Shown piece after piece: positions 40,924 through 49,833 of a DNA stretch of 64,000 nucleotides; position 1 is the stretch's first letter, and every line of letters begins with the position of its first letter. A program made the position numbers and the translations under genes. The stretch comes from Lacisediminihabitans sp046156175 (GTDB taxonomy: Bacteria; Actinomycetota; Actinomycetes; Actinomycetales; Microbacteriaceae). The DNA is taken from assembly GCF_046156175.1 (NCBI RefSeq), contig NZ_JAYLVL010000005.1, positions 62,001 to 126,000 of the forward strand, in the 5' to 3' direction. Under the pieces are notes generated by a model, which ran no database searches, had not been told where the DNA came from, and saw only the letters and a program-made list of their open reading frames with translations.

Positions 40924-42414
40924 CTAATCGACCAGCGACGCAGCCAGGCGGGAGAGTCGCGCGAGCGTCGACTCTTTGCCGAGCAGCTGCATCGACTCGA
41001 AGAGCGGAGGACTGATCCGCTTGCCAGAGAGCGCGGTGCGCAGCGGGCCGAACGCGATGCGCGGCTTGAGCCCTCCGCCGTCGATCAGCTCGGTGCGCAG
41101 CACCCGCTCGATCTCGGCGTGAGACCAGTCGTTCAGCTGTTCGAGCGCACCGACCGCGGCATCGAGGATCTCGGCCGAGCCCGCCGGGGGCGTCGCATCC
41201 GCGTCCACCTCGATGGAGTCATCCGGGGCGAAGAAGAATCCGAGCAGAGCGGGTGCCTCGCCGAGCAGCTGCATGCGCTCCTGCACGAGCGGGCCGGCCT
41301 CACGCAGGATCGCCTGCTCGGTGCCGGTGGGCGGATCGGAGACGAGCCCCGTCAGGTACGAAAGAAGGCGCTCCACGAACACGTCCGGAGCGAGCAGACG
41401 GATCTGGTCGCCGTTGATCGACTCGGCCTTCTTCAGGTCGAAGCGGGCCGGATTGGGGTTCACGTCCGTGATGTCGAAGGCAGCGACCATCTCGTCCATG
41501 CTGAACACATCGCGGTCGTGGCTCAGCGACCAGCCGAGCAGCGAGAGGTAGTTGAGCAAGCCCTCGGGGATGAAACCGCGTTCGCGGTGATGGAACAGGT
41601 TCGACTCCGGATCCCGTTTGGAGAGCTTCTTGTTGCCCTCCCCCATCACGTAAGGCATGTGGCCGAAGCGCGGGATGGCACTCGCCACTCCGATCTCGAT
41701 GAGCGCGTGATAGAGCGCGATCTGCCGCGGCGTCGACGACAGCAGGTCCTCACCGCGCAGCACGTGGGTGATGCCCATGAGCGCGTCATCCACCGGGTTG
41801 ACGAAGGTGTAGAGCGGGGCGCCGTTCGGTCGGACGACCACGAAGTCGACGAATGACCCGGCGGGGAACGTTATCTCGCCACGAACCAGGTCGTCGAACG
41901 AGAGGTCGGTATCCGGCACCCGAAGGCGCAAGGCCGGCGAGCGGCCCTCGGCGCGGTAGGCGGCCTTCGCCTCATCGCTCAGGTCGCGTTCGAAGTTGTC
42001 GTAACCCTGTTTCGGATCGCGCCCGTTCTGGATGTTGCGGGCCTCGATCTCCTCCGCCGTGGCGAAGCTCTCATAGAGGTGCCCGCTCGCCCGAAGTCGC
42101 TCGATCAGGCCGGCGTAGATCTCGCCGCGCTGGGACTGGCGGTAGGGCTCGTTCGGACCGCCGACCCCCACTCCCTCGTCCCACTCGATGTTCAACCAGC
42201 TCAGCGCGTCGAGAAGCTGAAGGTAGCTCTCCTCGCTGTCGCGCGCGGCATCCGTGTCCTCGATGCGGAAGACGAGCTTGCCGCCGGTGTGCCGGGCGTA
42301 GGCCCAGTTGAAGAGGGCCGTGCGGATGAGTCCGACGTGCGGGGTTCCGGTGGGCGAAGGGCAGAAACGGACGCGGACGTCGGCTCCGGTGGCTGTGCTG
42401 AAGGAGGGTGACAT
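40924..42414 (-). CDS. gltX: Glutamyl-tRNA synthetase
   Basis: Charges tRNA-Glu (and often tRNA-Gln in actinobacteria, which then use amidotransfer). 496 residues, full length. The class I signature is PSPTGTPHVGLIRTALFNW (about 17-35, PHVG for HIGH) and KLSKRDPES is the KMSKS loop. The C-terminal helical anticodon-binding domain is present. Neighbourhood to tRNA-Gln and to the FAH-ilvE-leuB operon is typical for this family of bacteria. Confidence 0.97.
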   Translation of the reverse strand: MSPSFSTATGADVRVRFCPSPTGTPHVGLIRTALFNWAYARHTGGKLVFRIEDTDAARDSEESYLQLLDALSWLNIEWDEGVGVGGPNEPYRQSQRGEIYAGLIERLRASGHLYESFATAEEIEARNIQNGRDPKQGYDNFERDLSDEAKAAYRAEGRSPALRLRVPDTDLSFDDLVRGEITFPAGSFVDFVVVRPNGAPLYTFVNPVDDALMGITHVLRGEDLLSSTPRQIALYHALIEIGVASAIPRFGHMPYVMGEGNKKLSKRDPESNLFHHRERGFIPEGLLNYLSLLGWSLSHDRDVFSMDEMVAAFDITDVNPNPARFDLKKAESINGDQIRLLAPDVFVERLLSYLTGLVSDPPTGTEQAILREAGPLVQERMQLLGEAPALLGFFFAPDDSIEVDADATPPAGSAEILDAAVGALEQLNDWSHAEIERVLRTELIDGGGLKPRIAFGPLRTALSGKRISPPLFESMQLLGKESTLARLSRLAASLVD

Positions 42415-42543
42415 GGCGCATCAATCCTACCGGGGAGTGGTTTCACTCAGCCTGACGGTCGCTCGCACGGATGTTCCCGCCAGGCGGTTCTGCGCACGCA
42501 CGAGAGCGACCGAACTCGACGAGCGGGATAGAGGCGGGGTCAC

Positions 42544-43548
42544 TCAGGAGAGATACACCGCGGCAAGGGCGAGACCGAGGATGACGACCCACGACACGAG
42601 GCCGGCCGCGACCGCCCTCAGGCCAGAGCGCGCGAGCTGCTCGACACGCAGCGAGGCGCCGATGCCGAAGAGCGCGGCGGCAAGGAGCGCCGACTGCACG
42701 ATGTCCGCGATCGCCAGCACGGTTTCCGGCAGCGGCACGAACGACCGCAGCAGAACGGCGACGAGGAACCCGATGATGAACAGCGGCACGATCGGCGGTC
42801 TCTTCGTGGAGGCGCGCGACGAGGCATCCGCTGCCGCATCACGCCGCCGAGTCTGGATCGATGCGATCGCGACCATGGGTGCGAGCATCAGCACCCGGGT
42901 GAGCTTGACGACCACCGCGACTGCGAGAGCCGCCGCGCCCGCGGTCTGGGCGGTGGCGACCACCTGCCCGACGTCATGCACGCTCGCTCCGACCCAGTGC
43001 CCGAACTGGCGGGCGTCGAGCTGGAACAGGCCCGCCAGGGCGGGCAGCACCACGATCGCCAGCGTGCCATACAGGGTGACGAGCGTGATCGGGGTGCCGG
43101 TGTCCTTCTCCGGGGAGCGCCGAGCGGCAGCCATCGCGCCGACCGCCGATACGCCGCAGATGGAGAATCCCGCCGCCATGAGCACGGCCTGGTCACCCTC
43201 GAGCCGGAACGCGCGTCCGACGAGCCAGGTGATGACGAAGCTCACGATGACGAGCGCCACGATGGCGAGGATCGCGACCCAGCCGAGGCGAGCGATGTCG
43301 ACGAGGCTGAGCTTGAGCCCGAGCACCACGATGCCGAGTCTCAGCAGTCGACGACTCGCGATGGCCAGGCCGGGGGCGAGCACACCGTCCAAGCCGCGAC
43401 GGAATGGCGGGATCGAACCGACGATCACACCGAGGATGAGTGCTGCGGTGAGCCAGGGCAGGCCGGGGAGCAGCAGATGCAGCCCGAAGCCGGCCGCCGC
43501 ACCGACGGCCGCGAGGGCGAGACCGGGGAGCCAGCGGAGACGAGTCAC
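42544..43548 (-). CDS. YeiH-family putative sulfate exporter
   Basis: 334 residues with about ten membrane helices. Conserved features of the YeiH (UPF0324) family are visible: LRLGIVVLGLKLSL, GFSICGVSAVGAMA near the middle, and HDVGQVVATAQTAG. Acts at the cytoplasmic membrane; members are linked to export of sulfite or sulfate, but the substrate here is not shown. Repeats flank the gene on the upstream side (43557-43689). Confidence 0.85.
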   Translation of the reverse strand: MTRLRWLPGLALAAVGAAAGFGLHLLLPGLPWLTAALILGVIVGSIPPFRRGLDGVLAPGLAIASRRLLRLGIVVLGLKLSLVDIARLGWVAILAIVALVIVSFVITWLVGRAFRLEGDQAVLMAAGFSICGVSAVGAMAAARRSPEKDTGTPITLVTLYGTLAIVVLPALAGLFQLDARQFGHWVGASVHDVGQVVATAQTAGAAALAVAVVVKLTRVLMLAPMVAIASIQTRRRDAAADASSRASTKRPPIVPLFIIGFLVAVLLRSFVPLPETVLAIADIVQSALLAAALFGIGASLRVEQLARSGLRAVAAGLVSWVVILGLALAAVYLS

Positions 43549-43556
43549 GAGAGGCG

Positions 43557-43689
43557 GGTCTCGATACGGTCGCTGAGCGACCTACTCGACCACCGGGCGA
43601 TGCCGGCCGAGAATGAGTCGCCGCATCGAGACCACCGCGCAATGCTGGCCGAGAACGGGCCGCCGCACCGAGACCACCGGGCGGGGCGA
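43557..43689. repeat. Palindromic repeat plus 42-base tandem repeat
   Basis: tctcgatacggtcgctgagcgacctactcgacca is a member of the dispersed intergenic palindrome family. It runs into two 42-base direct repeats (43588-43629 and 43630-43671) and a partial third, each starting gaccaccg. These lie between the YeiH gene and the end of the FAH hydrolase gene. Confidence 0.8.
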
Positions 43690-43690
43690 G

Positions 43691-44467
43691 TCACACTCGG
43701 TTCTTCGCCGGATTGCTGAGCGTGCCGATTCCCTCGATGGTGATATCGATCGTCTGGCCGTCGAGGAACCCGCCGAGGCCGGCCGGTGTGCCGGTCATGA
43801 TCACGTCGCCGGGAAGAAGAGTCCAGACATCAGACACGTATTCGATGATCTCGGGGATCTTGTGCAGCATGTCCCTGGTGTTGCCGTGCCGGCGAGGCTC
43901 GCCGTCGACGTAGGTCTGGATCTCGAGGTTGGACCAGTCCAACTCGGTCTCGATCACCGGACCGAGCGGAGCGAAGGTGTCGTATCCCTTCGCTCTGGCC
44001 CACTGTCCGTCGGCGAACATCTGGTCGCGAGCGGAGATATCGTTGCCGATGGTGTACCCGAAGATCACGTCCGCGTAGTCCGCGGCCTTCACCCGCTTGG
44101 CGATCTTGCCGATCACGATCACGAGTTCGCCCTCGTGGACGATCCGCCCCTCGACGGGCGGCATCTGGATCGTGTCACCCGGTCCGACCACGGCGGTGTT
44201 CGGCTTGAGGAAGATGAGCGGCGCCTCGGGAGAAGCCGCGTCGTTCTTGAGCTCATCGCGGTGAGCCGCGTAGTTGAGGCCGATACAGACGACCTTGGAG
44301 CGAGGGATGACCGGGGCCAACAGCTTCACGTCGGACGCGGCGACGCGCTCCCCCGTGGTGCCGAATCCGCTGAACATGGGGTCGCCGGAGAGCACGACGT
44401 AGTCGTCCCCGTCGAGGATGCCGTAGCGGGGATCCCCGCCGTCAACCGAGAAGCGCGCGATTTTCAC
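43691..44467 (-). CDS. Fumarylacetoacetate hydrolase-family protein
   Basis: 258 residues beginning at GTG 44467. FAH fold with KVVCIGLNYAAHRDEL, the FLKPNTAVVGPGDTI segment, EGELVIVIGK (metal ligands), GYTIGNDISARD and VIMTGTPAGLG. Members cleave carbon-carbon bonds of acylpyruvates or decarboxylate oxaloacetate; the substrate is not clear. It overlaps ilvE by four bases (GTGA) and so is co-expressed with it. Confidence 0.9.
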   Translation of the reverse strand: MKIARFSVDGGDPRYGILDGDDYVVLSGDPMFSGFGTTGERVAASDVKLLAPVIPRSKVVCIGLNYAAHRDELKNDAASPEAPLIFLKPNTAVVGPGDTIQMPPVEGRIVHEGELVIVIGKIAKRVKAADYADVIFGYTIGNDISARDQMFADGQWARAKGYDTFAPLGPVIETELDWSNLEIQTYVDGEPRRHGNTRDMLHKIPEIIEYVSDVWTLLPGDVIMTGTPAGLGGFLDGQTIDITIEGIGTLSNPAKNRV

Positions 44468-45597
44468 TGTGCCACCGAATCCGAAACCGTCGCCGAATCG
44501 TCGCTGTCGAGCCGCATCATCCAGCCGTGCCGGTCTTCGACCGTGCCGTACTGGATGCCGGTGAGTTCCTCGCGAAGCGACAACGCGAGTTCGGTGCTGT
44601 CGTGCCTGATCTCGAATCCCTCTGCCTTGAGCAGGCCGATCGGCGCAACGACCGCCGCCGTGCCGCAGGCGAAAGCCTCGACGATGTCGCCGGATGCCGC
44701 ACCCTCCCGCCATTCGTCGATGGTCACCCGCCGACGTTCGACCGTGTGGCCGCGGTCCTCGGCCAGCTGAAGGATCGAGTCGCGCGTGATGCCCTCGAGG
44801 ATGCTGTCGGACGCCGGGGTGAGCAGCGTGCCGTCTTTCTTCACGAGCACGATGTTCATGCCACCGAGCTCCTCGAGGAACTTCTCCTCCTCGGAGTCGA
44901 GGAAGAGCACCTGGGCACAATCGTGCTCGTAGGCCTCAGCCTGGGCGATGAGCGACGAGGCGTAGTTGCCACCGGTCTTCGCCGCACCCGTTCCGCCCTT
45001 TCCGGCGCGCGAATAGGTGGTCGAGAGCCAGATGCACACGGGGGCGAGACCGCCGCTGAAGTACGCCCCGGCCGGGCTCGCGATCACGTAGTAGTTGACC
45101 TTCTCTGCCGGGCGCACGCCGAGGAAGGCCTCTTTGGCGAACATGAAAGGCCGAAGGTAGAGGCTGGTGTCCGGCGCCGTCGGCACCCAGGCACCGTCGG
45201 CGGCGATGAGTTCCCGCAGCGAATCGAGGAAGTACTCGGTCGGCAGCTCGGGAAGGGCGAGCCGGCGAGCCGAGCGCTGCATGCGCGCCGCATTGGCCTC
45301 CGGACGGAAGCTCCAGATGGAGCCATCGGCGTGGCGGTAGGCCTTCAGCCCCTCGAAGATCTCCTGCCCGTAGTGCAGCACGGCCGCGGCGGGGTCGAGT
45401 TCGATCGGACCATAGGGCTGAACCCGCGGGCGGTGCCAGCCGCCTCGCGCGGACCAGCAGATGTCGACCATATGGTCGGTGAAGTGCTTGCCGAACCCCG
45501 GATCGGAGAGGATCTCGGTGCGCTCGAGCTCGGCGAGCGCCTCGGGGTTGAGCCGACGGGTGAAATTGAGTGTTGCCGGAGCGAGCAGGTTTTTCAT
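44464..45597 (-). CDS. ilvE: Branched-chain amino-acid aminotransferase
   Basis: PLP enzyme, last step of leucine, isoleucine and valine synthesis. 377 residues, class IV fold: GQEIFEGLKAYR, RPFMFAKEAFLG, the catalytic Lys in AAKTGGNYASS, and ACGTAAVVAPIG. It lies 39 bases after leuB in the same direction, forming a branched-chain amino-acid operon with it and the FAH gene. No attenuator was seen in the short gap. Confidence 0.96.
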   Translation of the reverse strand: MKNLLAPATLNFTRRLNPEALAELERTEILSDPGFGKHFTDHMVDICWSARGGWHRPRVQPYGPIELDPAAAVLHYGQEIFEGLKAYRHADGSIWSFRPEANAARMQRSARRLALPELPTEYFLDSLRELIAADGAWVPTAPDTSLYLRPFMFAKEAFLGVRPAEKVNYYVIASPAGAYFSGGLAPVCIWLSTTYSRAGKGGTGAAKTGGNYASSLIAQAEAYEHDCAQVLFLDSEEEKFLEELGGMNIVLVKKDGTLLTPASDSILEGITRDSILQLAEDRGHTVERRRVTIDEWREGAASGDIVEAFACGTAAVVAPIGLLKAEGFEIRHDSTELALSLREELTGIQYGTVEDRHGWMMRLDSDDSATVSDSVAQ

Positions 45598-45636
45598 GGA
45601 GTCCCTATTTCTTACGAACCAAAATTCTGGCAGATC

Positions 45637-46692
45637 TTAAGTGTGCGGCAGTTGCGAGCGGATGGCGTCGCCGACCTGCGAGGTGCTTCGTGCCGCGGCC
45701 CCGCGCGAGGCGAGATCAGCAGTGACCGCCGCCGTGACCTGCGCCGCGGCATCCGGCAGTCCCAGGTGATCGAGCAGGAGCGCGACCGACAGGATCGCCG
45801 CGGTCGGATCTGCCTTCTGCTGCCCGGCGATATCGGGAGCCGAGCCGTGCACCGGCTCGAACATCGACGGAAACGTGCCGTCGGGGTTGATGTTGCCCGA
45901 TGCGGCAAGTCCGATACCGCCGCTGATCGCGGCCGCGAGGTCGGTGAGGATGTCGCCGAAGAGGTTGTCTGTGACGATCACGTCAAACCTAGCGGGGTCG
46001 GTGACGAGGAAGATGGTGGCGGCGTCCACATGCAGGTAGTCCACGGTTACGGCCGGGTACTCGGCCGCGACCCGGTCGACGGTGCGCTGCCAGAGGCTGC
46101 CGGCATGGGTGAGCACGTTGGTCTTGTGCACGAGCGTGACCTTCTGGCGCGGCCGAGCGGATGCCGCAGCGAATCCGTAGCGCACCAGGCGCTCGACGCC
46201 GAACGCCGTGTTCACCGACACCTCGTTCGCCACCTCGTGCGGCGTGCCGACGCGGATAGCACCCCCGTTGCCCACGTAGGGCCCCTCGGTGCCCTCGCGC
46301 ACCACGACGAAGTCGACGATGCCGGGATCGGCGAGCGGGGAGACGATCCCCGGCAGGAGACGGGTCGGACGCAGGTTCACGAAGTGGTCGAGGGCGAAAC
46401 GAAGTCGAAGCAGTAGCCCACGCTCGATCAGGCCGCCGGCGAGACGCGGATCCCGGGGATCCCCGCCCACGGCGCCGAGCAGGATCGCGTCGTGCGTCTT
46501 GAGTTCATCGAGACCGGCATCGCTCAGGATCTCGCCGGTGGCGAGGTAGTGCGCGGCGCTGAACGGGAAGAGCGTGGTGGTGAGCTCCACGTCCATCGGG
46601 ATCACCGCTTCGAGGACCTTCACCGCCTCACCGACCACCTCTGGACCGATTCCGTCACCGGGGATGAGGGCGAGGGCGATGCTGCGGCGCAT
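45637..46692 (-). CDS. leuB: 3-isopropylmalate dehydrogenase
   Basis: Oxidative decarboxylation in leucine synthesis. 351 residues: LIPGDGIGPEVV at the N-terminus, ETRPTRL-like NLRPTRLLPG, VREGTEGPYVG, the DNLFGDILTDLAAAISGGIGLAASGNI metal/NAD region (in parts) and EPVHGSAPDIAGQQKADP. Start ATG 46692. First gene of the leuB-ilvE-FAH operon. Confidence 0.96.
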   Translation of the reverse strand: MRRSIALALIPGDGIGPEVVGEAVKVLEAVIPMDVELTTTLFPFSAAHYLATGEILSDAGLDELKTHDAILLGAVGGDPRDPRLAGGLIERGLLLRLRFALDHFVNLRPTRLLPGIVSPLADPGIVDFVVVREGTEGPYVGNGGAIRVGTPHEVANEVSVNTAFGVERLVRYGFAAASARPRQKVTLVHKTNVLTHAGSLWQRTVDRVAAEYPAVTVDYLHVDAATIFLVTDPARFDVIVTDNLFGDILTDLAAAISGGIGLAASGNINPDGTFPSMFEPVHGSAPDIAGQQKADPTAAILSVALLLDHLGLPDAAAQVTAAVTADLASRGAAARSTSQVGDAIRSQLPHT

Positions 46693-46894
46693 GGGATGAC
46701 TCCAGGGGAAGAGAGCTGGTAAACGGGGCGTTCCGGTTTGATTCTGGCCCGCTCCCAGCGTACCCGCAGGAGATTATCGCAAATCTTGCCCCCCTTTTAG
46801 GGGACAGACGGCTACGATTGTTGGTGGACACTGATTATGTGTGCCGCCACTCGGCGCACTTTCACTCACCAGGGCAGCACCGGAAGGACTCATC

Positions 46895-47146
46895 ATGGGT
46901 ATCGGTACAGGCATTTTTCTTTTCGTCGTCGGCGCGATCGTCGCATTCGCCATCAGCCTCACTGTTCCGGGGGTCGATCTGCACGTCATCGGGTACCTCC
47001 TCATGGGAGCCGGCGTCGTCGTCTTCCTGATCTCGATCATCATGGTCTCGCGCAAGCGTTCGACGGTGTCGACCACCCGCACCGCGGTGGACCCGACGGG
47101 CAACGAGAAGATCACCAGCCAAGAGACTCGGGGCGACGTCATCTAG
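46895..47146 (+). CDS. DUF6458-type small membrane protein
   Basis: 83 residues from ATG 46895, which follows GGAAGGACTCATC. It starts MGIGTGIFLFVVGAIVAFAI, has a second helix (VIGYLLMGAGVVVFLISIIM) and a hydrophilic tail. This is a common small protein of actinobacteria with unknown function. It stands alone and is followed by a strong terminator. Confidence 0.85.
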   Translation: MGIGTGIFLFVVGAIVAFAISLTVPGVDLHVIGYLLMGAGVVVFLISIIMVSRKRSTVSTTRTAVDPTGNEKITSQETRGDVI

Positions 47147-47162
47147 TCCCCCCACACGAACC

Positions 47163-47203
47163 GACGCGCCCCCCTCCGATTCGGGTTCGGACGGGGGCGC
47201 GTC
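47163..47203. terminator. Strong hairpin terminator
   Basis: gacgcgccccc and gggggcgcgtc arms with tccg/cgga extension enclose attcgggtt; atcgtttt follows on the plus strand. It ends the small membrane-protein gene and may also serve the converging reductase gene. Confidence 0.85.
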
Positions 47204-47233
47204 ATCGTTTTGGGCGCGTCATAGTTTTTGGCG

Positions 47234-47299
47234 CTAGATGTGCTTTCGGAGCTAGATGTGCTTTCGGACCTAGATGTCGAGGTTTTCGGAGCTAGATGT
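47234..47299. repeat. Direct repeats copying the end of the reductase gene
   Basis: Four copies of ctagatgt (47234, 47252, 47270, 47292), three of them within an 18-base unit ctttcggagctagatgtg or close to it. The copy at 47292 contains the stop codon of the reductase gene (read as ACATCTAG on the minus strand), so the gene's last codons have been tandemly copied downstream. Confidence 0.7.
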
Positions 47300-48866
47300 C
47301 GAGAACGAGATCCGGTGTGGTCGCCCGCGAGACGCACGGGTACATGATGCCGACGCGATCCTTCTCTTCGTCGTCGACGACCGAATCGAGATGATCGGGA
47401 AGCCCGCTCACCACTCGCACCTCGCAGGTGCCGCACACGCCCTTGCGGCAGGAGCCGAGGATTGGGAGACCGTTCTGTTCGAGGGCGTCGAGGATGCTCT
47501 GGCCGGCCGGCACGTCGAAGTTCTTCTTACTCTTGCGGCAGCTCACCATCACGGCCTGGGGACCGCCGATCGCCGCGCGCTCTACGGGCTGGAAGCGCTC
47601 GAGGTGCAGGCGCTCCCGCGGCACAGCCGCCGCGATCCGCATCATGAGTGCCTCGGGGCCGCAACAGTAGACATCCGTCTCCACCGCCTGCAAGAACTTC
47701 TCGAAGTTGAGCGTTGCGGCGTTCTCATCTGAGGCATGCACCAGCACACGGCCCGGATAGCGGTCGACCAGTTCGTCCGCGAAGGCCATCGACTTGCGGC
47801 TACGCCCGACGTAGACGAGGTGCCACTCCCTCCGGGTGGGAAGGGATTCGATCATGGCCTTGATCGGCGTGATGCCGATTCCCCCGGCGATGAAGGTGTA
47901 GGAGAAGGCGGGTTCCAGTTCGAAGTGGTTGAGCGGCCCGGTCACCTCCAGTTCCAGGCCGGGACGCGCATTGGCGTGGATCCAGCTGCTGCCCCCGAGC
48001 GAGGGCTGGGTCTGTAACACCGCGATGTCGAAGTGCGACCTGTCGGCAGGATCCCCACACAGCGAGTACTGGCGCTCGAGACCATTCGGGAGCGCCAGTG
48101 TGATGTGAGCCCCGGGGTGCCACACCGGCAGCAGATCGGTGGTGGTCGGCACCAGCCGAAGTCCGAGCACTTCGTCGGAGACACGGAATGTCGCGGCCAC
48201 CCGCATGGTCGTGCGGTCGAGAACGAGAGGTAGCGCGGCGGACCCTGTTGCGAGACCGTCACCCGAACGCACGGTCGTGTCCGACACCGTGGTGTCAGGG
48301 ACACTTCGCACCGACGCGCTACCCCGGCTTGTAGTTGCTTTCGTGCCGGCCAGCACCCGAACGAGCACCGCAACGACCGAGAGACCGATGATGGAGATCG
48401 CCACGATGCGATACCAGAGAGCCGCGACATCCGTTCCCGTGAGGCCGGCATGGAACGACACCAACACGACGATCAGGTAGCTGGAGTAGTGAACGGCCTT
48501 CCAGAACCGCCGCGGGAGCCAGCGCATGAGCAACGAGGAGCCCTGCACCGCCACGAGAAGGTAGAACCCCAGGATGCCGATCGCGACGGGCAGCGCTCGA
48601 TAGTCCGAGGAAAAGGGCACGAGGACATTCGCGACGGAGAAGTGCAGCCATCCATCGAGCATGAGCGTGACCATGTGGATCAATACCATGACGATCGCTG
48701 TGCCTCCGAGATAGCGGTGGAGGTCCTGCAACCACGAAGGGTTGTCGACCTTTCGCAGCACCCGGGTGGAGAGCAGGGTGCCCCACACGACGGACAGCGT
48801 CATGAGAGCCCAGGCCACGATCGCACTGGCCCGGGTGATGTACCACCACAGGTGGGGAGAGTTCAT
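47292..48866 (-). CDS. Ferric reductase-like membrane / FNR / 2Fe-2S ferredoxin fusion
   Basis: 524 residues. Residues 1-175 hold about six membrane helices with paired histidines (LHRYLGGTAIVMVLIHM, HYSSYLIVVLVSFHAG) like the heme-binding ferric-reductase domain. An FAD/NAD(P) reductase follows (RQYSLCGDP, FIAGGIGITPIKAM, YCCGPEALM). The last 85 residues are a plant-type ferredoxin: CRKGVCGTCEVRV and MYPCVSRA supply the cluster cysteines. Expected to pass electrons across the membrane. It overlaps the ApbE gene by four bases. Confidence 0.9.
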   Translation of the reverse strand: MNSPHLWWYITRASAIVAWALMTLSVVWGTLLSTRVLRKVDNPSWLQDLHRYLGGTAIVMVLIHMVTLMLDGWLHFSVANVLVPFSSDYRALPVAIGILGFYLLVAVQGSSLLMRWLPRRFWKAVHYSSYLIVVLVSFHAGLTGTDVAALWYRIVAISIIGLSVVAVLVRVLAGTKATTSRGSASVRSVPDTTVSDTTVRSGDGLATGSAALPLVLDRTTMRVAATFRVSDEVLGLRLVPTTTDLLPVWHPGAHITLALPNGLERQYSLCGDPADRSHFDIAVLQTQPSLGGSSWIHANARPGLELEVTGPLNHFELEPAFSYTFIAGGIGITPIKAMIESLPTRREWHLVYVGRSRKSMAFADELVDRYPGRVLVHASDENAATLNFEKFLQAVETDVYCCGPEALMMRIAAAVPRERLHLERFQPVERAAIGGPQAVMVSCRKSKKNFDVPAGQSILDALEQNGLPILGSCRKGVCGTCEVRVVSGLPDHLDSVVDDEEKDRVGIMYPCVSRATTPDLVLDI

Positions 48867-49828
48867 GCGTAGTCCTGCCAGTTCGGTGAAGTGTGAAGGG
48901 TTCCGTCACGATCGATGACGCATCCCGCAGCCCCGACGGAGGGGAGCCACGACAGGTAGTCCGGAGTGGGCCTAAGGAAGCCGGGTTTCGTCAGCGTCTC
49001 CGCATACCAGCCGTAGGCGGCGATCACGGAGACGGTGTGCGCGTCACTCACCGCGCTGGTTCCGGTGGTGGCATCCATCAGGTGGTGCCGCTCGCCAGGG
49101 CCGGAACCCCATCGACGCTTCAGCTGGCTCGAGGTCGCGATTGCCCCGGCACCGAGTCGGATGATCGCCGCGTATTCGCCGTCGGCGTGGGGATCCTCGA
49201 GGCCGATGCGCCACCCCTGCGCGCCTGGGGCGTCTCCGGCGACCGCGACATCACCGCCGATCTCGGCCATCACACCCCAAGCGCCTTCGGCGAGCGCGAG
49301 TTCGCAGATCAGGTCGGCGGTGAGCCCCTTGCCGATTCCACCGGGGTCGAGAGTGGTGCCCCGGGGAAGCGCGATGGCGTCACCCTCGATCAGCATTCCG
49401 CCGATCTCACCGGGCGCGCGGGCCGAGTCGGGCAGGGAGGTGGATCGCTCGGGATCGACGCGGGAGTTGACATAGCCCGCTTCGAGCAGCTCAGGCAGGA
49501 GGGTGGGATCGAAGTCCCCTCCCGTTCGCGCGAATCCCGCGAGCATCGCGGTCGCGAGCCGCACAGTGAGCGGATCGACGTCAACCGGGTCGCCTTCGGC
49601 CCAGTTGAGCCGGGTGATGTCGCTGGTCGGGAGGAATCGGCTCCACAGCTGCTCGCACCGGTGCGCGAGTGCGAAGCAGGAATCGAGCGCTGACGACGCT
49701 CCGCCGACCACGGTGATCGTGCTGTGGCCACCCATGTGCGGCTCGCGTCGCATCTTCGCCACCGGTTCCGTTCCGGTCATGTCGAAGACTGCCCGAACGG
49801 CATCCCCCGAGATCGAACGAGCCCCCAC
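48863..49828 (-). CDS. apbE: FAD:protein FMN transferase (ApbE family)
   Basis: 321 residues from GTG 49828; ATG 49780 is an alternative. ApbE attaches FMN covalently to Thr of partner flavoproteins. Seen here: RFLPTSDITRLN, GGDFDPTLLPEL, LDPGGIGKGLTADLI with the ATP/FAD-binding Gly-rich region, GGDVAVAGDAP and HHLMDATTGTSAVSD (metal ligand Asp). No clear signal peptide. Joined to the reductase gene, so it probably flavinylates a component of the same electron-transfer chain; no FMN-binding (DxxTSAT) domain was found nearby. Confidence 0.9.
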   Translation of the reverse strand: MGARSISGDAVRAVFDMTGTEPVAKMRREPHMGGHSTITVVGGASSALDSCFALAHRCEQLWSRFLPTSDITRLNWAEGDPVDVDPLTVRLATAMLAGFARTGGDFDPTLLPELLEAGYVNSRVDPERSTSLPDSARAPGEIGGMLIEGDAIALPRGTTLDPGGIGKGLTADLICELALAEGAWGVMAEIGGDVAVAGDAPGAQGWRIGLEDPHADGEYAAIIRLGAGAIATSSQLKRRWGSGPGERHHLMDATTGTSAVSDAHTVSVIAAYGWYAETLTKPGFLRPTPDYLSWLPSVGAAGCVIDRDGTLHTSPNWQDYA

Positions 49829-49833
49829 TCGAA

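Noticed and set aside
45598..45636. Leucine attenuator between leuB and ilvE
   Set aside because: The gap is 39 bases, with no leader peptide or hairpin set.
44527..46416. 629-codon plus-strand ORF over ilvE and leuB
   Set aside because: Antisense of two certain biosynthetic genes in high-G+C DNA.
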